A stretch of 64,000 bases of DNA from Loripinus fragilis. Taxonomy: Eukaryota > Mollusca > Bivalvia > Lucinida > Lucinidae. Shown here piece after piece: positions 1 to 11,825 of this stretch. The translations under genes and the position numbers were made by a program. The notes beneath the pieces are model-generated. The model had not been told where the DNA came from. It did not search any database and saw only the letters and a program-made list of their open reading frames with translations. Numbering within the stretch: the stretch's first letter is position 1; every line of letters begins with the position of its first letter. The DNA lies in NCBI GenBank assembly GCA_964019695.1, contig OZ026522.1, positions 75,547,601 to 75,611,600 of the forward strand, given 5' to 3'.

Positions 1-159
1 GAGTCATGAGCCCTTTTCTTTGTTTCATCATGGTGTAGTAATTTGATTAGAGTGTTTTTCCATGATGATACATTGCATTAGTTAGATGGCCTCCATGCGA
101 GCTGAACATTTTTTGTACTTCAACAACAGCAGAATCTAGGGCGAAGATTTGGTACCAGT

Positions 160-479
160 AAAATGCATTTAAGCCCCCGGGTGGCTTAGGCTGCTGTCCA
201 TTCTAAGGCGGTGGTTCTGTTGTTGTTGACGTTCTGTTTATTGTTACTCCCATTGTGGGAGTCTGTAATTGTTCTATGTTTTGTTGTACGTTACTTTATG
301 TCCATTTTAGTATTGCAATCATCTTGATGGGGAAGAGAGAGCTGATTGCTTTGCTTAATTTGTCTTCCTGGTGTCTCGTGATGGTTGAGCGGCTCTTCCT
401 CATGGTGCCACGGGGTTGTCTGCAGTTTGTGATTGTGGTATTTCCTGATCATACTCATTTACTATTTTTTATCAGGTTT

Positions 480-480
<1 letters not shown>
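160..480 (+). repeat. Dispersed repeat family A, copy 1
   Basis: About 320 bp starting near TTTAAGCCCCCGGGTGG, passing a TTGTTGTTGA stretch and ending near TGATCATACTCATT. Closely matching copies occur at 15520-15805 (+), 13000-13230, 16380-16662 and 37067-37241 (all -), with partial or older copies elsewhere. It carries a spurious ORF of about 90 codons. I see no tRNA-like promoter or obvious TIRs, so its class is unknown. Confidence 0.8.

Positions 481-483
<3 letters not shown>

Positions 484-513
<30 letters not shown>
484..513. repeat. (GT)n microsatellite
   Basis: About 15 uninterrupted GT units directly follow the end of the family A copy. Confidence 0.95.
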
Positions 514-515
<2 letters not shown>

Positions 516-810
516 CATTTAGATGTTTTTTGAGTAACAACAACATTGTTTTTAGTTGAGAGAGAAGAAAATGTATTATTTGGTACGCACTCTTAACTAA
601 AAGCATGTGTGATGATATTCTAATGCACTTCGGTTTGTAGCGCTACATTCGATTGGAAAACGTCAAAAATTTGCAACAGCATATTCTGTGATAAACTGAC
701 GGAAATAGTTTGACGTCATTAATTACGTCACATTTCCTTGGATGACGTTCGGCGTTATGTGGCTTGCAACGCTCCAATCTGACCTGATCAAACTACAGAA
801 TTGCATTATA
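514..810. other. Non-coding, nothing recognised
   Basis: AT-rich sequence without a convincing exon or repeat match inside the window. Confidence 0.5.
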
Positions 811-971
811 ATGGAGATAACCATATTCAAAATTTTCATTTGGGGAGGTATATCGTCGGGTAAATGTTCAGAAATCATGTTTTACACACGTTGTCGTACA
901 ACAAAATTTCTGACCGTATATCAGACGATATACCTCCCCAAATAAAAACGTTGAATACAGTTATCCCCTGA
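811..971. mobile_element. Foldback (palindromic MITE-like) element
   Basis: Left arm GGAGATAACCATATTCAA...TTTGGGGAGGTATATCGTC is mirrored by GACGATATACCTCCCCAAA...TTGAATACAGTTATCCCC, giving arms of about 50 bp around a short centre. Confidence 0.7.
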
Positions 972-1789
972 ATACAGTCTTTAATAGTTTTCTACTGCAA
1001 TATTCCATGATATACACTATTATCTTGGGCTGTATAATAGATCTGTATGGATCTTAATCAGTTGGATTCATCAATGAGTTTACACTCATCTTTTAGATCT
1101 TATGATAAGACAGTATACACATGCTCAGAAGGAAAAGGGTTATTAGTTTACGTGTAAATTTCCTAATGAAAACGAAAATTCTAAGAAGGTCTGGGTAACC
1201 ATTTGTGAGCTGTAGTTTAGTCTAATTACTTGCTTGACCTCCATGAAATGAATTGTTATTTATTGAGGAATAAATATAGTTGATATGATACTTGTAACCA
1301 TTCTGCAGCCCTAGGTACTGGGGTGTGCATTTGACATTCTGTCTATGACAAATTGTTATTTATAGAATTTATGCATCATCAGCTGTCCCAGACAAAATCT
1401 GGGCTCAGTTGTCATCTTGCTTGCTAGCTGTTTGCATGACTGCATTTGGATAAAAACTGCTTGTGGATATTTTATATAACAATTACTAGTTTTGTTTTAA
1501 GACCTGGACAACTAACTTAAAGAATAATTCATCTCACAAACTGAATTCAGTGGAAACAAACTGCTTTTAGTTCAATTATACCCTCTTGGGATTATGTGAA
1601 CTATGGATATATATATATATAGAACCTTCCACTCTGAATGCGTTGAGTGGGGCTCTGAGGCACCAAGTTACTTAGGGGGCAAAGGAATCGTGTATGGGAT
1701 AATCTCAGCTTATAGTTTAAGCGTCAAGAGCATTTTATCAGTAAACTTTGACGTTGCCATTCTTCTTTCATGATCAGTAATTTATTCTC
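972..1789. other. Non-coding intronic sequence
   Basis: No coding signal or clear repeat seen apart from a short (TA)n at about 1608-1620. Confidence 0.5.
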
Positions 1790-2280
1790 TTTAAGCCTTG
1801 AGCTATAGGTCCGATCAACCTGTATATTCAGGGGTCTTTATAGCTTGCTGCTCCTGTCCCTTTCTTCTTGGCTGGCAATATCACTTGGGCAGTAGGTTTT
1901 TCACACTTGGCTCTTGCAGAGTTCATGGTCTGGCGGACTTGGTTGCTTACACTACCCCTTTAGGCCGACAGGCTGTCTGTCTCATCAACCTGTATCAGTT
2001 GGGGGTCTCTACAGACTCTTATGGCTGGACCCACGGTCAACCGCCCTGGCTGGCACGCATATTCTCTGACATAGTGATGCACTAAATGCTAGGACAGATC
2101 CAGCCTGGCCGCCTGTATCAGTCAGCAGTCTCTTCAGACTCACACGGCTTGCAGGTCCTCTTGCGGGTTCGAGGTCAGCTGCCTGGAGTCCTGTTTAATG
2201 GGAGGTGTTATGTCAGGCTCTGCAATTACACGGCATGTGGCTTAAGGGTTCTAATTAGACTAGCTTTGCGACACTAGCCC
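1790..2280 (+). repeat. Dispersed repeat family K, copy 1
   Basis: Contains repeated sub-blocks starting near TTTAAGCC, then 'TGTCTGTCT.ATCAACCTGT.TCAGTT.GGGGTC', 'GCTGGACC' and 'CTCTGACATAGTG', also found at 3845-4250 and 5985-6500. Two short ORFs here are repeat-derived. Confidence 0.7.
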
Positions 2281-2559
2281 TTGCAATGGGTTACACTGAA
2301 CCAAATTTTCCTGATTGTGATACCTGGTTACAGTTTGATGCCAGTCTCAGCATTTAAGGCTACTAGATATGATCGAAATCAGAACTGATTTCTAGAGCTG
2401 AGATTTTTCCATGTGGGTTTTAGGGGTTTCTTTACAGGTTGCGGTTTAAGACAGCAGATGCACTTGGAGATCTTTAAGTAATAACGCCTCCATGGATTTG
2501 TTCTTGATAAACTGTATTATCTTCAAAGTCACTAAGACATTTCATACAGGCATGATGAA

Positions 2560-2920
2560 CAATTTGATATTGCTGTGAAAGATTGTGAACTACAACATTC
2601 TATACAGTTTTGAACAGTTTTTGTATGAGAAGCCTCAGATTATGTTCTGCATATCTTGAGTTCTGAGTTACAACTTTTATGAACAGTTATTATGAGTAAC
2701 CAAAACACTCTTGGTTTAACAATTGGAGTCTAAGTACTTATAGCCAATAGACATTATATACAGCATTGATGAACATCCAGTTTATTGTCCTGTTCTTGGA
2801 GTACTGCCACAGAACTACATATACAGCCTTGATGAAAATTATTATCTTAGAAGTCTCTGATGGATGTATTGTACTATGACATTCTGTACACCCTTGACGA
2901 ATTTCATTTTCTTATGACTA
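2560..2920. repeat. Degenerate tandem repeat
   Basis: A motif like 'ACATT(C/A)TATACAGC.TTGATGAA' recurs at about 2598, 2752, 2817 and 2880 with irregular spacing. Old and diverged. Confidence 0.4.
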
Positions 2921-3844
2921 AGGATTGTTTACCGTGTATTAACATAGTACCTTGTATTAACATAGTTTTACAAGACATGTAGACAGTCTTTAAATAACAT
3001 ATTTGATGAAATTTGACAGTGCTTATCCACTGTGAGTTATGATGTGTAACAATGTGGGATTTACTCTTAACTGAAGCTGTGCGTAACTGCTTTCTAGGAT
3101 ATGCATGTTGTGCAGACTTATTCACCATTAATGGATCAATTATTACACCTGTGTATCAATGAGTGCATGCTCGGTTATGGAAGCCTAAAGGTCAGACAAC
3201 ATATTTTCACCATATAGCAATGTGTCGACTACGCTGAACATGCCATGTGGCTGTCCATGGAGTTTTGGCACTGGGGGCATACAGTTCAGGCTTTTCAGAT
3301 AATCACTCAAAGGAGAATTTTGGCAATTTCTACTAGCACTAAAACTACTGCTATGCAGCAAGTATAGCTCCCAAGAATGAATGAATTGTCGACCTGATCT
3401 AATTTTCATATAGATAGCACCTACATGTATTTATCCTTGCTCAGATCTCATGATGCTACAAATGTAATCTTGATCAGCCTGTTTACAAATTAACAGTTTG
3501 ATCTTGCTTGCTGCTGATGCTATTGTCTGAGTATTCACATATGGTTGGACACTGTTAAATTTATAGTTTAACAATATCAGACATGAGTTTCCTTTGCAGC
3601 TTATTAGGCCTCTTTACTTAGTAGATTTATGTGTGTTTTCTTGAACTGTGTAGACCCTCTGAGATGCCACAGTCTATGGCTTCTTGTTGGACTCTGCACT
3701 GTTTAATGCATGTATGGTGGATTCATATCAGTCTGGATGGAAATTTCTGTGCGGTCAATCATTAATAGAGAGGCTTTTGATATGTAAAGGTAATTCATGT
3801 AATCTTGATACAGCTCATGTTTGGTTTCGGTGATACATTTGTTT
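2921..3844. other. Non-coding intronic sequence
   Basis: No supported gene or well-defined repeat; ORFs of 74 codons here lack recognisable features. Confidence 0.5.
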
Positions 3845-4250
3845 TGGTGCTCATTGGAGGCGTCTCAAGATGCTTCCAGTGAGCCCCTTGATTGGTGTTT
3901 ATATCTGTGTGATAGGAACAGATGGACATACATGTACCTATTCACCTTTAAGCTTTCCATGCTGTCTGCTGGGTCAACCTGTATCAGTTAGGGGTATTTT
4001 GGCCAGACCATATTCACCACCTACTCCTGTGGCTGGAGTTCATGTCTACCACTCTGACTTGCAGGCATTATTTCTGACATAAGTGCTCTACTAAATACTT
4101 GGGCAAACCCTTGCTGACATTACTGGATCAGTTAGCAGTCTCTTCCAACTCTCATGGCTTGCAGATCCAGCTAGTGCAGAATCAAGGTCATGTTCTACAG
4201 TGTCAATATGTGTTATTTTCTGCACAGCTCCGTTATCGTTCTAGCTGAGC
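3845..4250 (+). repeat. Dispersed repeat family K, copy 2
   Basis: Shares the GGTCAACCTGTATCAGTT block, the 'GGCTGGA' block, the TCTGACATAAGTG block and the 'CTTGCAGATCCA' end with the copies at 1790 and 5985. Confidence 0.65.
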
Positions 4251-5984
4251 TAACAATAAGAAATGTATGGAGATGTTTCCATGATGATTACATGTATGCT
4301 CTTGTAGTTGCATAATAATGGCTTAAGAGTATTTTTAGATCTGACAAATTTTCTTAATAAGATAATGCTATCTTAACTTTTTCTGAATATGTAGAACCTG
4401 TATAGGATACCAGCTGTGACCTAGACTTCTCTTAACTCGGGGTTGACTGCAACCCATGGTTTGTGCTCAACCTGCTGGCATTACACTTTTCTTGTTATTA
4501 TTATCATTATGTTGTTGTTGCAAGATTGTTAAAAGGCAGCTTTGCTGATGTTCTGCATAACATCATGGCATTCATATGTTCTTATTAATAAATAACTGAG
4601 AAATCCAGACAGGGCTGCCACCACTATTGACTCCTTGGCTGCCCACGGCGTGAACAAGACTTCCTGACCTGAGTTTTGTCTACCATAAGACTTGAAATTT
4701 GTTTAGGACTATGTGGTTGAGAATCCAAAGATGCTAGAACAGCAATCATTCATGCTTATATAGCCTTAGAATGTGGCTCCAAAATGCGGCTCTAACATGT
4801 TCTTACACTGTAAATGAGCTTTCAAGAAGATCTGTGGACTCTGACCCTGATGTGATTCCATCTTGTTTTTTTTATTCAATGTAGAATGAGGTCCATCATT
4901 CTTATGACGTAAGCTTGGTATTTAATACCACATGTATAATGCTATCCTATGGACACGGTTTCCAGAGTTTTTCCAAAAAGGGTTTTTATCTCTGGTTTTT
5001 TCCCGTAGTAACGTCGTAGAAAAAAATTTGTTCTTAAAGAACATCCGAGTCTACTAATGCTAGGTCAAATATGAACTTACAAGCTAGTCATTTTAAAATT
5101 ATTTGAACATGTGTAGCAAAAACAATGTTGATATGTCAAACACTAAACAAGTTATCCGGTTCTTCTGACTGAGTTACTGCCTGCCCTGTCATAGGAGGCA
5201 CCTGTTTTCAGTAAAATCTGTTTTTCAAATACCTTAGAAGCTGCACTGTGCACCTTAGAAGCTGCACTGTGCTAGTAGCAATTCATTTATGCAACTGTGT
5301 TGGATAGGCACCTGCCTAAGCCAATCTTCGGTGCTTCTTGTTAAAGGTTTGGCTGTGCTCCAGGACTTCAGCCAGCCATTTTGGAGTTTTTGTTGTTTTT
5401 GTTTTCAGTTTTGTTTTTGTTATGTGCTTGCTTGCTGTGTGGTAACATTTAAGTGAATGACAGTAATTACGGTTTTACAATTTTGTGTGGTCGTCTGCTG
5501 CAGTTTCTTAAAATTTAAAAAAACTTTTACAAGGAAATCATAAGTGTCAAACAGTTGGATCCAGACCAGCCAGATGCTCTGTGTGGCCTGTTCTGAATCT
5601 TAGAACTGTTTGCAAGTTTATCAGCAAGCTAGCAGGCAAAGGATTAATCAACCTTTATGTTGACAACCTGTCAGTGATATGTACTATGGAATTTTAATTC
5701 CCATACTTGAATTACACACTCACACTCCATTGACATTTTGCCTGCACATAAAGGGATGAATATAGTTACTTATAAGAGGTTATGTCATGTACTACCAGCA
5801 ATTACCAAGTGTTGAACAGGGTGTCCTTTCATTCTAACTTATGGGGAAACCAACCCAATGTGAACACCTTTCTATCCACATTGTCTTCATTTCGGGGGAA
5901 TTTAATTTCTATCTGAAATCAACTCATTTCCTCCACATTGCAGGATCCGAATCATGCACTGACTTGCCTGCTTGTACTTAAACC
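4251..5984. other. Non-coding intronic sequence
   Basis: No exon or defined repeat found. A short direct duplication, ACCTTAGAAGCTGCACTGTG, occurs twice at 5231-5270. Confidence 0.5.
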
Positions 5985-6500
5985 AGCTGTCTGTCTAAAT
6001 TAACCTGTTTTAGTTAGGGGTCCGCAGACACAATTGGCTGGACCAAGTCCAACACAGACCAGCTCCTGTGCGGCACGGACAGTCCACCACCCTGACTTAC
6101 TACACCCTTTAAGCCTTCAAGCTGTCTGTCTGATTAACCTGTTTCAGTTAGGGGTCCGCAGACACAATTGGCTGGACCAAGTCCAACACAGACCAGCTCC
6201 TGTGCGGCACGGACAGTCCACCACCCTGACTTGCAGGCTCATACTCTGACATAGTGCTCCACTAGATGCTAGGGCAGACCCAGCCTGGCGACCTTGGTGA
6301 CTCTAACTGTGTATCAGTCAGCTATCTCTTCAGATATTCGTGGCTATGCAGGTCCACCATGTGCAGGGTCAAAGTAAGCTGGAATCCTATGTAGTGGCTT
6401 GTGCTATGCCAGACTGCATGTACTATGCCATGTTGCACCTTATAATCCTCTGAACAGCACGTACTGGGCTTAAAGGTCTGCAATCATACTAGCTGAGCCA
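5985..6500 (+). repeat. Family K, copy 3, with recent 134-bp internal duplication
   Basis: The block beginning AGTTAGGGGTCCGCAGACAC occurs at 6012 and 6146 and is almost identical for some 90 bp, giving a 134-bp tandem duplication. The rest matches the other family K copies. Confidence 0.75.
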
Positions 6501-6639
6501 ATGCTGGCTATCATTTATATCTGGGTTGGTTCTTCATGGCCAAAGTTATGTTGTAAATAGAATGATGTTAGTTTAATAAATGTAGAATCTGACCAGCATT
6601 TTATCTTGAGTTAAATCATATAAACAACAAACATGTATA

Positions 6640-7030
6640 AAGCCCCTTGCAAATTTTACATAGAGAATCATACATGAGACGTCATGTTGTTTTGAATTTA
6701 TCAAAGGATTTGAGAAAAAGCGATACAATGCGAGGCTTTTGATATTTTTTTTTGCAACAAGTTTCATAAATTCAATAATACAGGAGTGTGGATGTAAAAT
6801 TCTAATTATCATACGACATTAAACTATTTTGAAATCTCATGTACGGCGTGAACACGTTAGGGTTTAGCCAAATGCGTGGCATTAAAAGCGTCATTTCATA
6901 AAGTCAACTGAAAATCTGTAAACCACCAGTGGTTTATCGATTTAAATATATTGCGTTTTTCACCCCAAGGTGCAACGGTATATGATATATATTTTTTACG
7001 CTTTTATTTTCTTTAAGTCAAATAATGAAT
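6640..7030. repeat. Dispersed repeat family F, copy 1
   Basis: Shares an ordered set of motifs with 13330-13740 and 23385-24090: 'TTGAATTTATCAAA', 'GAGAAAAAGCGATA', 'AATAC..GAG', 'ATGTAAA', 'TGTAAACCAC' and a TTGCG...CACCCC block. It ends at the acceptor of exon 1. Confidence 0.65.
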
Positions 7031-7040
7031 TTTGTTAAAG

Positions 7041-7128
7041 GTACCTAAAAGATGGCGTGTCCAACATGGCTATTGTGGAGTTCAGACTTCCTACAGGATG
7101 GGACGCAAAACATGATAGCTTAGAACAA
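7041..7128 (+). CDS. Exon 1: start of A2M/C3 receptor-binding domain
   Basis: The acceptor is a rather weak AAAG and the donor is a perfect GTAAGT. The exon starts with one base completing a codon and ends in phase 0. It encodes 29 residues containing SNMAIVEFRLPTGW and ending DSLEQ. In A2M, C3 and TEPs the receptor-binding domain contains the equivalent 'N-M-(A/V)-I-V-(E/D)-(V/I)-x-x-x-(S/T)-G-(F/W)' strand, followed by an acidic segment and a 'SL..L' helix. An in-frame TAA just before the acceptor fixes the left edge. A copy of dispersed family F ends immediately upstream, which may explain the poor pyrimidine tract. Confidence 0.8.
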
Positions 7129-7326
7129 GTAAGTGCAAAGTTTGGCTGATTGTGATTCTATCTTCTATCTTGGAAAAATAGCTACCATAAACACTTTTAA
7201 TTGGCACGTATTTTTATTAAGCGCAAAATAAAAAAATGTCAAAATACACAGTTTCTAATTCATTTACGCAATAAAAGATAAAACGGAAGAGTATGTGTCA
7301 GAGGAAACCATGCCTTAAACGGGTCT

Positions 7327-7384
7327 ACTATTTAAGGAAAGAATATGATCCCGATAGGGATCATATTCTCTCATTTAAAAGTAG
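7327..7384. repeat. Short perfect hairpin
   Basis: AGAATATGATCCC and GGGATCATATTCT form an inverted repeat around GATA, with outer arms TACTATTTAA and TTAAAAGTAG. Confidence 0.75.
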
Positions 7385-7675
7385 TCTTTAGGAGAATAGA
7401 AAATTTAAAATTTAAACGACATTAAAGTGTGAACAGCCAAAATAGAATTACCTCATTTTGTCAGTATTTCTGTTTTTTTTCCAAATTTTGATGCCATGTA
7501 TATCTAGTGGTTCACAGTACCTGAAACTTACCTTTTTCATTTTTACATACTCGTTTTTTTATTATTTTATTCTTAAACAAAACATGTGCATGTGTGATTT
7601 AGTCTTAAATCTTTTGAGGGTTCGATTATCATACAAATACATATCAACATTTTCCTCGTTCTGGGCCACGCAATA

Positions 7676-7870
7676 GGTGATTTCCAACAATGCAGCATTT
7701 GACAAGTGATTAGTGCAGCCTCGGTTAAAGCTTAAGAACTCCAAATTCTGTTCAGTCAGTAGCTTAACAGTCATATAATCATTAAGCATGTAACAAAGGC
7801 TCCAATCTACTTGGCATAGGCTGATCTGACCCTTTACTGGACGAACATACCACATTACAGGAATTTCATG
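7676..7870 (-). mobile_element. MITE D, partial copy
   Basis: Shares CAACAATG, AAGCTTAAGAACTCCAAAT, TTCAGTCAGTAGCTTAAC and GGCTGATCTGA with MITE D at 59261-59497, in the same orientation. It generates part of a spurious 157-codon minus-strand ORF. Confidence 0.75.
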
Positions 7871-8070
7871 CTGCAGCTCATATAAAATCCATTCATTTTT
7901 GCTTTCCTCATTAACGATAACAAACCAACGTTCAATATAGCTGGTGCCAGCTGTGGCCAAAACCAGGCCTAAAACAGCATTTTCAGACATAGAACAACTT
8001 ATAAAGAAGCACAATACAATATTTGGTGAAAACACTCCTCATAACTTCTGTTTTAGGGGCAAAACTGCCA

Positions 8071-8303
8071 GGCCCCGAGGTAATAAAAGTTTTTTATGCT
8101 CAACTCAGCTGAGCACAATATTTATCCTGGTCATTAATGTTAAAATGCCAACAATTGTTGGCATTTTAACATTTATTAGCATAATATATACAAAATCTGA
8201 GAGACCTTTATTCGTCAGTATTAAAGTTCTTATTAGCGGTTGAAAGTGTCGTGCTTAGTTGAGATGAACATGAAAAAAACGTTTTATAACCTAGGTACCT
8301 GGT
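8071..8303. mobile_element. MITE C, copy 1
   Basis: Near-palindromic element of about 230 bp. The ends read AGGTAATAAAA... and ...TTTTATAACCT, inner arms carry CTCAACTCAGCTGAGCAC and its inverse, and the centre is the perfect palindrome GCCAACAATTGTTGGC flanked by TGTTAAAAT/ATTTTAACA. Confidence 0.85.
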
Positions 8304-8454
8304 TAAGCTAGACACAGCTTTTGGCTGTTATATGGCATATGGACCCAAGCAAAGAATGTTTTTTCCTAACAATTGTGATTCATAGTAACAATTTTTGAAG
8401 GACTAAGAATGTGTTGTTTTAGTCTAGGGCAAATATTTTGCCTTTAAATTGCAT

Positions 8455-8750
8455 TAAAGCCCATGCGGTTTCGACTGTTGTTCATGCTAAGTAAGGTTAT
8501 TTTGTGGATCATTTGTGTTATTTCTGTCTTGTGTTCGTTATGCTTTCCCATGCATCTGTTTGACGATGGCTTGTGGTCACTTGCTGGGAAAGGGCTGACC
8601 TCTTGGCTCTCGTTTGTAATGTATAATTGTATGTTTGTCACTTTCCCATGTGGTATCCTTGGTCAGGTGTGATACTTGATTGTATCGATTCCTAATATTT
8701 ACCCTCTTTCTTGCTTTGTTGTTCTTGATTAATTTTTATCCCATTGCTTG
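8455..8750 (+). repeat. Dispersed repeat family B, copy 1
   Basis: Shares TTGTGGATCATTTGTGTTAT, TGCTGGGAAAGGGCTGACCT, TTTGTCACTTTCCCATGTGG and CTTGATTGTATCGATTCCT with copies at 9520, 11383, 51297(-) and 60600. Its head resembles that of family A, so the two may be related. Confidence 0.8.
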
Positions 8751-8872
8751 TGGATGAGGAATGTAAAGTAAGCTTCATCACCAGATTTATTATTGCCAGA
8801 AAGAAACAATATAAAGCCTATTATAGTCAAACAAAAGCCTATCTACAACAAAAGTAGCATACTGTAGATGTC

Positions 8873-9022
8873 AGAAATTTTCACGAAAATAAGATTTTTG
8901 CTAATGGCTTTAAAAGACATATTTGCCATGATCAAATTTTGCAATTTGGCATGATTGACCTACATCAATAAATGTTAAAGTCTTTAAGCCATTTTGTGAA
9001 AGTTATATTTTTCCAAAACTCA
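8873..9022. mobile_element. Foldback element
   Basis: Left motifs TTTTCACGAAAATAA, AATGGCTTTAAAAGACAT and TTTGCCATGATCAA are mirrored in inverse order by TTGGCATGATTGA, AAAGTCTTTAAGCCATTT and GTGAAAGTTAT. Confidence 0.7.
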
Positions 9023-9233
9023 GCCTCCGTCATGACTATCATACATTTTGGTATAAACAATATGAGTAGAAATGGACAAATGCAAATTCAAAACGTGGAT
9101 TCGGTTTTAGAGGTATTAGCTTGATTAAGTTGGAGCTCTTAAGGGTATATTTTACTTTCCATAATTGTCAAATTAAAGTATCATCTAAATATCTGGATGT
9201 AGTTTTAGAAGCCTCAATAATCGGCCTGATATT

Positions 9234-9237
<4 letters not shown>

Positions 9238-9290
<53 letters not shown>
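9238..9290. repeat. (GA)n microsatellite
   Basis: About 26 GA units with one interruption (GAAAGA). It produces an RE-dipeptide run in a spurious ORF. Confidence 0.95.
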
Positions 9291-9499
9291 TCATAAAATC
9301 CCTCACATAACCAAACAATACATTAGCAACCAGGAGAGCGAAATTAGTGCCCATAGGAATCCCAAATATTTGTCTATGCAACTTGCTGCCAAATAGATAA
9401 AAATGTTGTCCAACAAAAAAGTCAGCACATTACATACATTTTTAGAAGACCATGCATGGTATTTTTAGGCTTTTATGACGTGAAAAACGTGTTTCTGTC

Positions 9500-9720
9500 G
9501 TTACATGCAAGGTAAGGAGAGCATTCTCGATGGGAGGTTCTTTCAATAAGACTTGGGCTGACCTCTTGGCTCTTGTTTATGATGTTTATTGTGATTTTTT
9601 TACTTTCCTATTTGGTATCTTGGGACAGGTGTGGCACTTGATTGTATCGATTCATGAGCCTTGCTGTCTTACTTACGTTTATAAATTTATCTTTTATCAA
9701 ATTATGAGGTAAAGTAGTGA
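9500..9720 (+). repeat. Family B, copy 2
   Basis: Matches CTTGGGCTGACCTCTTGGCT, TTTACTTTCCTATTTGGTAT and TTGATTGTATCGATTC of the other family B copies. Confidence 0.75.
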
Positions 9721-10400
9721 CTTTGGAGATTAGAACCCTTCAACAATTCAAGCCTGCATAATCAGTTACAGAGATCAATTTAAGTCTTCAAATTTAGGAT
9801 TTAGCAAGCAAGAATATCAAACATGCTATCTTTGCAACGACAAAAAGAGCTGGTGTAGTATTTTTTAATGCTAGTCAACCAGGTAATAAAAACTTTGACA
9901 TATTTATTGCTCTGCCTGGACATATGGTAGTAAGTAAGGGTGCAAAGATCAGGTAAAATTTGGGCACTTAAGTCCCAATACGTCCCTGGTATCCCTGGTC
10001 CCAAGGGACCAGGCCATACAAATGACTGGTACATTGATATGGGCGAATATAACATAAAGTTTGTATTGGGAGCTGGGTTATCAATAAGTAGAAAAGATGG
10101 AAATTACTTGACCCATAAAGCACCATCTGTAATTTGGAGCAGACGACAATTTAAAATTTTCTGCTTTTTCAACAATAACAAATAAGTAACAATATATCAT
10201 GAGAATCGTCTGCTGGAAAACGACTTTCATGAAATATCATACCTTATCTTTGTCGAAAACTAGGAAACATGTCACAAAATTTGTCAAGATTGGTGCTTTA
10301 AGAGTTAATATTCTAATCACAATAATGAATACAAAATTATATACAAAAGCATCCCTTCTAAATATAAGTATTTGTGACCAAGGCTTAGTAATATTATACA
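9721..10400. other. Non-coding; small family B remnant
   Basis: GTAAGTAAGGGTGCAAAGAT at 9928-9947 matches the end of minus-strand family B, followed by a small CCCTGGTCCCAAGGGACCAGG hairpin split around 9990-10010. Otherwise nothing recognised. Confidence 0.45.
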
Positions 10401-10403
10401 GTT

Positions 10404-10520
10404 ATCTTATGCCTGTTTGTAGTATAGTCAAAACTATTATCCCAAGGTGCCGTGGACGACCTGATTCACTAGCATACCCAGGCGTGATAGTTAGACTATA
10501 CTACAAACAGGCATGAAATA
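10404..10520. mobile_element. Foldback MITE N, copy 1
   Basis: ATGCCTGTTTGTAGTATAGTC at the left and its inverse GACTATACTACAAACAGGCAT at the right enclose a centre with CGTGGACGACCTGATTCACT. The element at 34112-34275 shares the AAACAGGCATGAAATAACTG end and the centre. Confidence 0.8.
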
Positions 10521-11210
10521 ACTGTTTTATTACCCATCCAATTTGATGAAATACTTAGCAGCGTTCCTTGCATGGAGTTGCTGTAAAAGATGGGGTTTTG
10601 TTGCAAAGCAGAAAATTTCACCAAAGCTGCTAAATTTTCATCTCAAAATGTTCTGCTTGTTCCAACTAAGAGAATGAGTACCCACAGTTTATGTTTCCGA
10701 CCATAAACAATGGAGTAATTGGATATCAAAGTTCCCAAACCATGCCTTATTTTCACCATTGTTGCATAACGTCTCCTTCCGAAAACAAATTGTACAACCC
10801 ATTATTGTCGAACATGTCGATAAGCGCCTGTGTATTTTTAAACCAGGCCATGGTATAGTGCCAGTCAATGGTAAAACATATTGACTGGTCAATAGTTCAG
10901 TGACTCATGACAAAGCAAAAAATAGACAATTTCTCCGTATTTAGACGGTTGGGTAATAATGTATCTTATTTAACTCAAAACTGTGTAGTTTACGTCAAAT
11001 AAACAATATTTCTGTTCTGTTCTAAAGAAATCAGTGAAGTGTAAAGATGCAAAGTTAGTTACAACCCAAAGATATTAATAGGCCTTAAATGTATATTTGT
11101 CAACATACTCACAAAATATAGTGTTAGCTCATGTGTAACGGCTCATTGTAATTTTTGTTTCCTTATTAGATATCATTACTACCTCCATTAAATATTTTAT
11201 TTTTTTGCAG
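10521..11210. other. Non-coding intronic sequence before exon 2
   Basis: No gene or clear repeat seen; the ORF at 10689-10892 has no recognisable feature. Confidence 0.45.
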
Positions 11211-11379
11211 CTGGTCGACAACAGACTTATTGAAAGGCATGAAAACAGCAATGGTTTGATTGAATTGTACCTCACAGAGGTGGGTGAAAAGCAGATTTGT
11301 CTGAAGTTGAAAGTCCGTCAGAGGATACAACTTGATCCTTTTCCATCATCGATTAAGATATATGACTATTATGAGACAC
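11211..11379 (+). CDS. Exon 2: core of A2M/C3 receptor-binding domain
   Basis: A strong TTTTTTGCAG acceptor and a GTAAGT donor bound 56 codons plus one base. The peptide begins LVDNRLIERHE, continues GLIELYLTEV and QICLKLKVRQ, and ends IKIYDYYETR if read through the donor. This follows the family order: an 'L.IYLD.V' strand, then a 'C.F.V.Q' strand, then the hallmark 'V(K)VYDYYE' strand. It joins exon 1 in phase 0, giving SLEQ-LVDN. The YDYYET motif resembles A2M more than C3, which usually has YAYY. The exon sits between family B repeats and the MITE-rich part of the intron. Confidence 0.88.
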
Positions 11380-11382
11380 GTA

Positions 11383-11700
11383 AGTAGTTTAAGCCCTCTG
11401 GTAAAAGCTTTTTACTAGTCATTCCAAGGTGGTGCTTCTTTTGTGAATCATTTTGTTATTTATGGTTGGTGATTGTCATGCTTTTTTGTCTGCTCATTGC
11501 AGCCTTGTAGTCACCTGCTGGGAAAGAGTTCATTTCTTGACTCTCTTGTATGTTATGTTATATTATGTTTTTGTCACTTTCCCATGTGGTAATCTTGGTC
11601 AGGTGTGGTACTTTAATTTAATCGATTTTCTGAATTTTCTCCTTTCTTACTTTGCTTATGGAAATCGTGTAATGCCTATCTTCTTATGCATAATATTAAC
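11383..11700 (+). repeat. Family B, copy 3
   Basis: Begins AGTTTAAGCCCTCTGG a few bases after the exon 2 donor, with ATTCCAAGGTGGTGCTTCTT, CACCTGCTGGGAAAGAG and CACTTTCCCATGTGGTAATC. The head shows the resemblance to family A (TCTAAGGCGGTGGTTCT). Confidence 0.8.
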
Positions 11701-11825
11701 TCAGTAAGCCATGTAATGCCTTTCCGTTGCTAGCAGTCGGGTCTGGGTCCACATTGTATGCAAGAAACACTACCTAAGAACTTATTCAGACAACATAAAA
11801 CTAAACCCTGTCTGCTAGTTTATCC

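Noticed and set aside
7562..8035. 157-codon minus-strand ORF
   Set aside because: Runs through a MITE D copy and the edge of MITE C; no domain and no splice or start support.
9940..10185. Collagen-like ORF (VPGIPGPKGPG)
   Set aside because: Comes from a short palindrome of CCTGG words; no G-x-y repeat beyond three units and no splice context.
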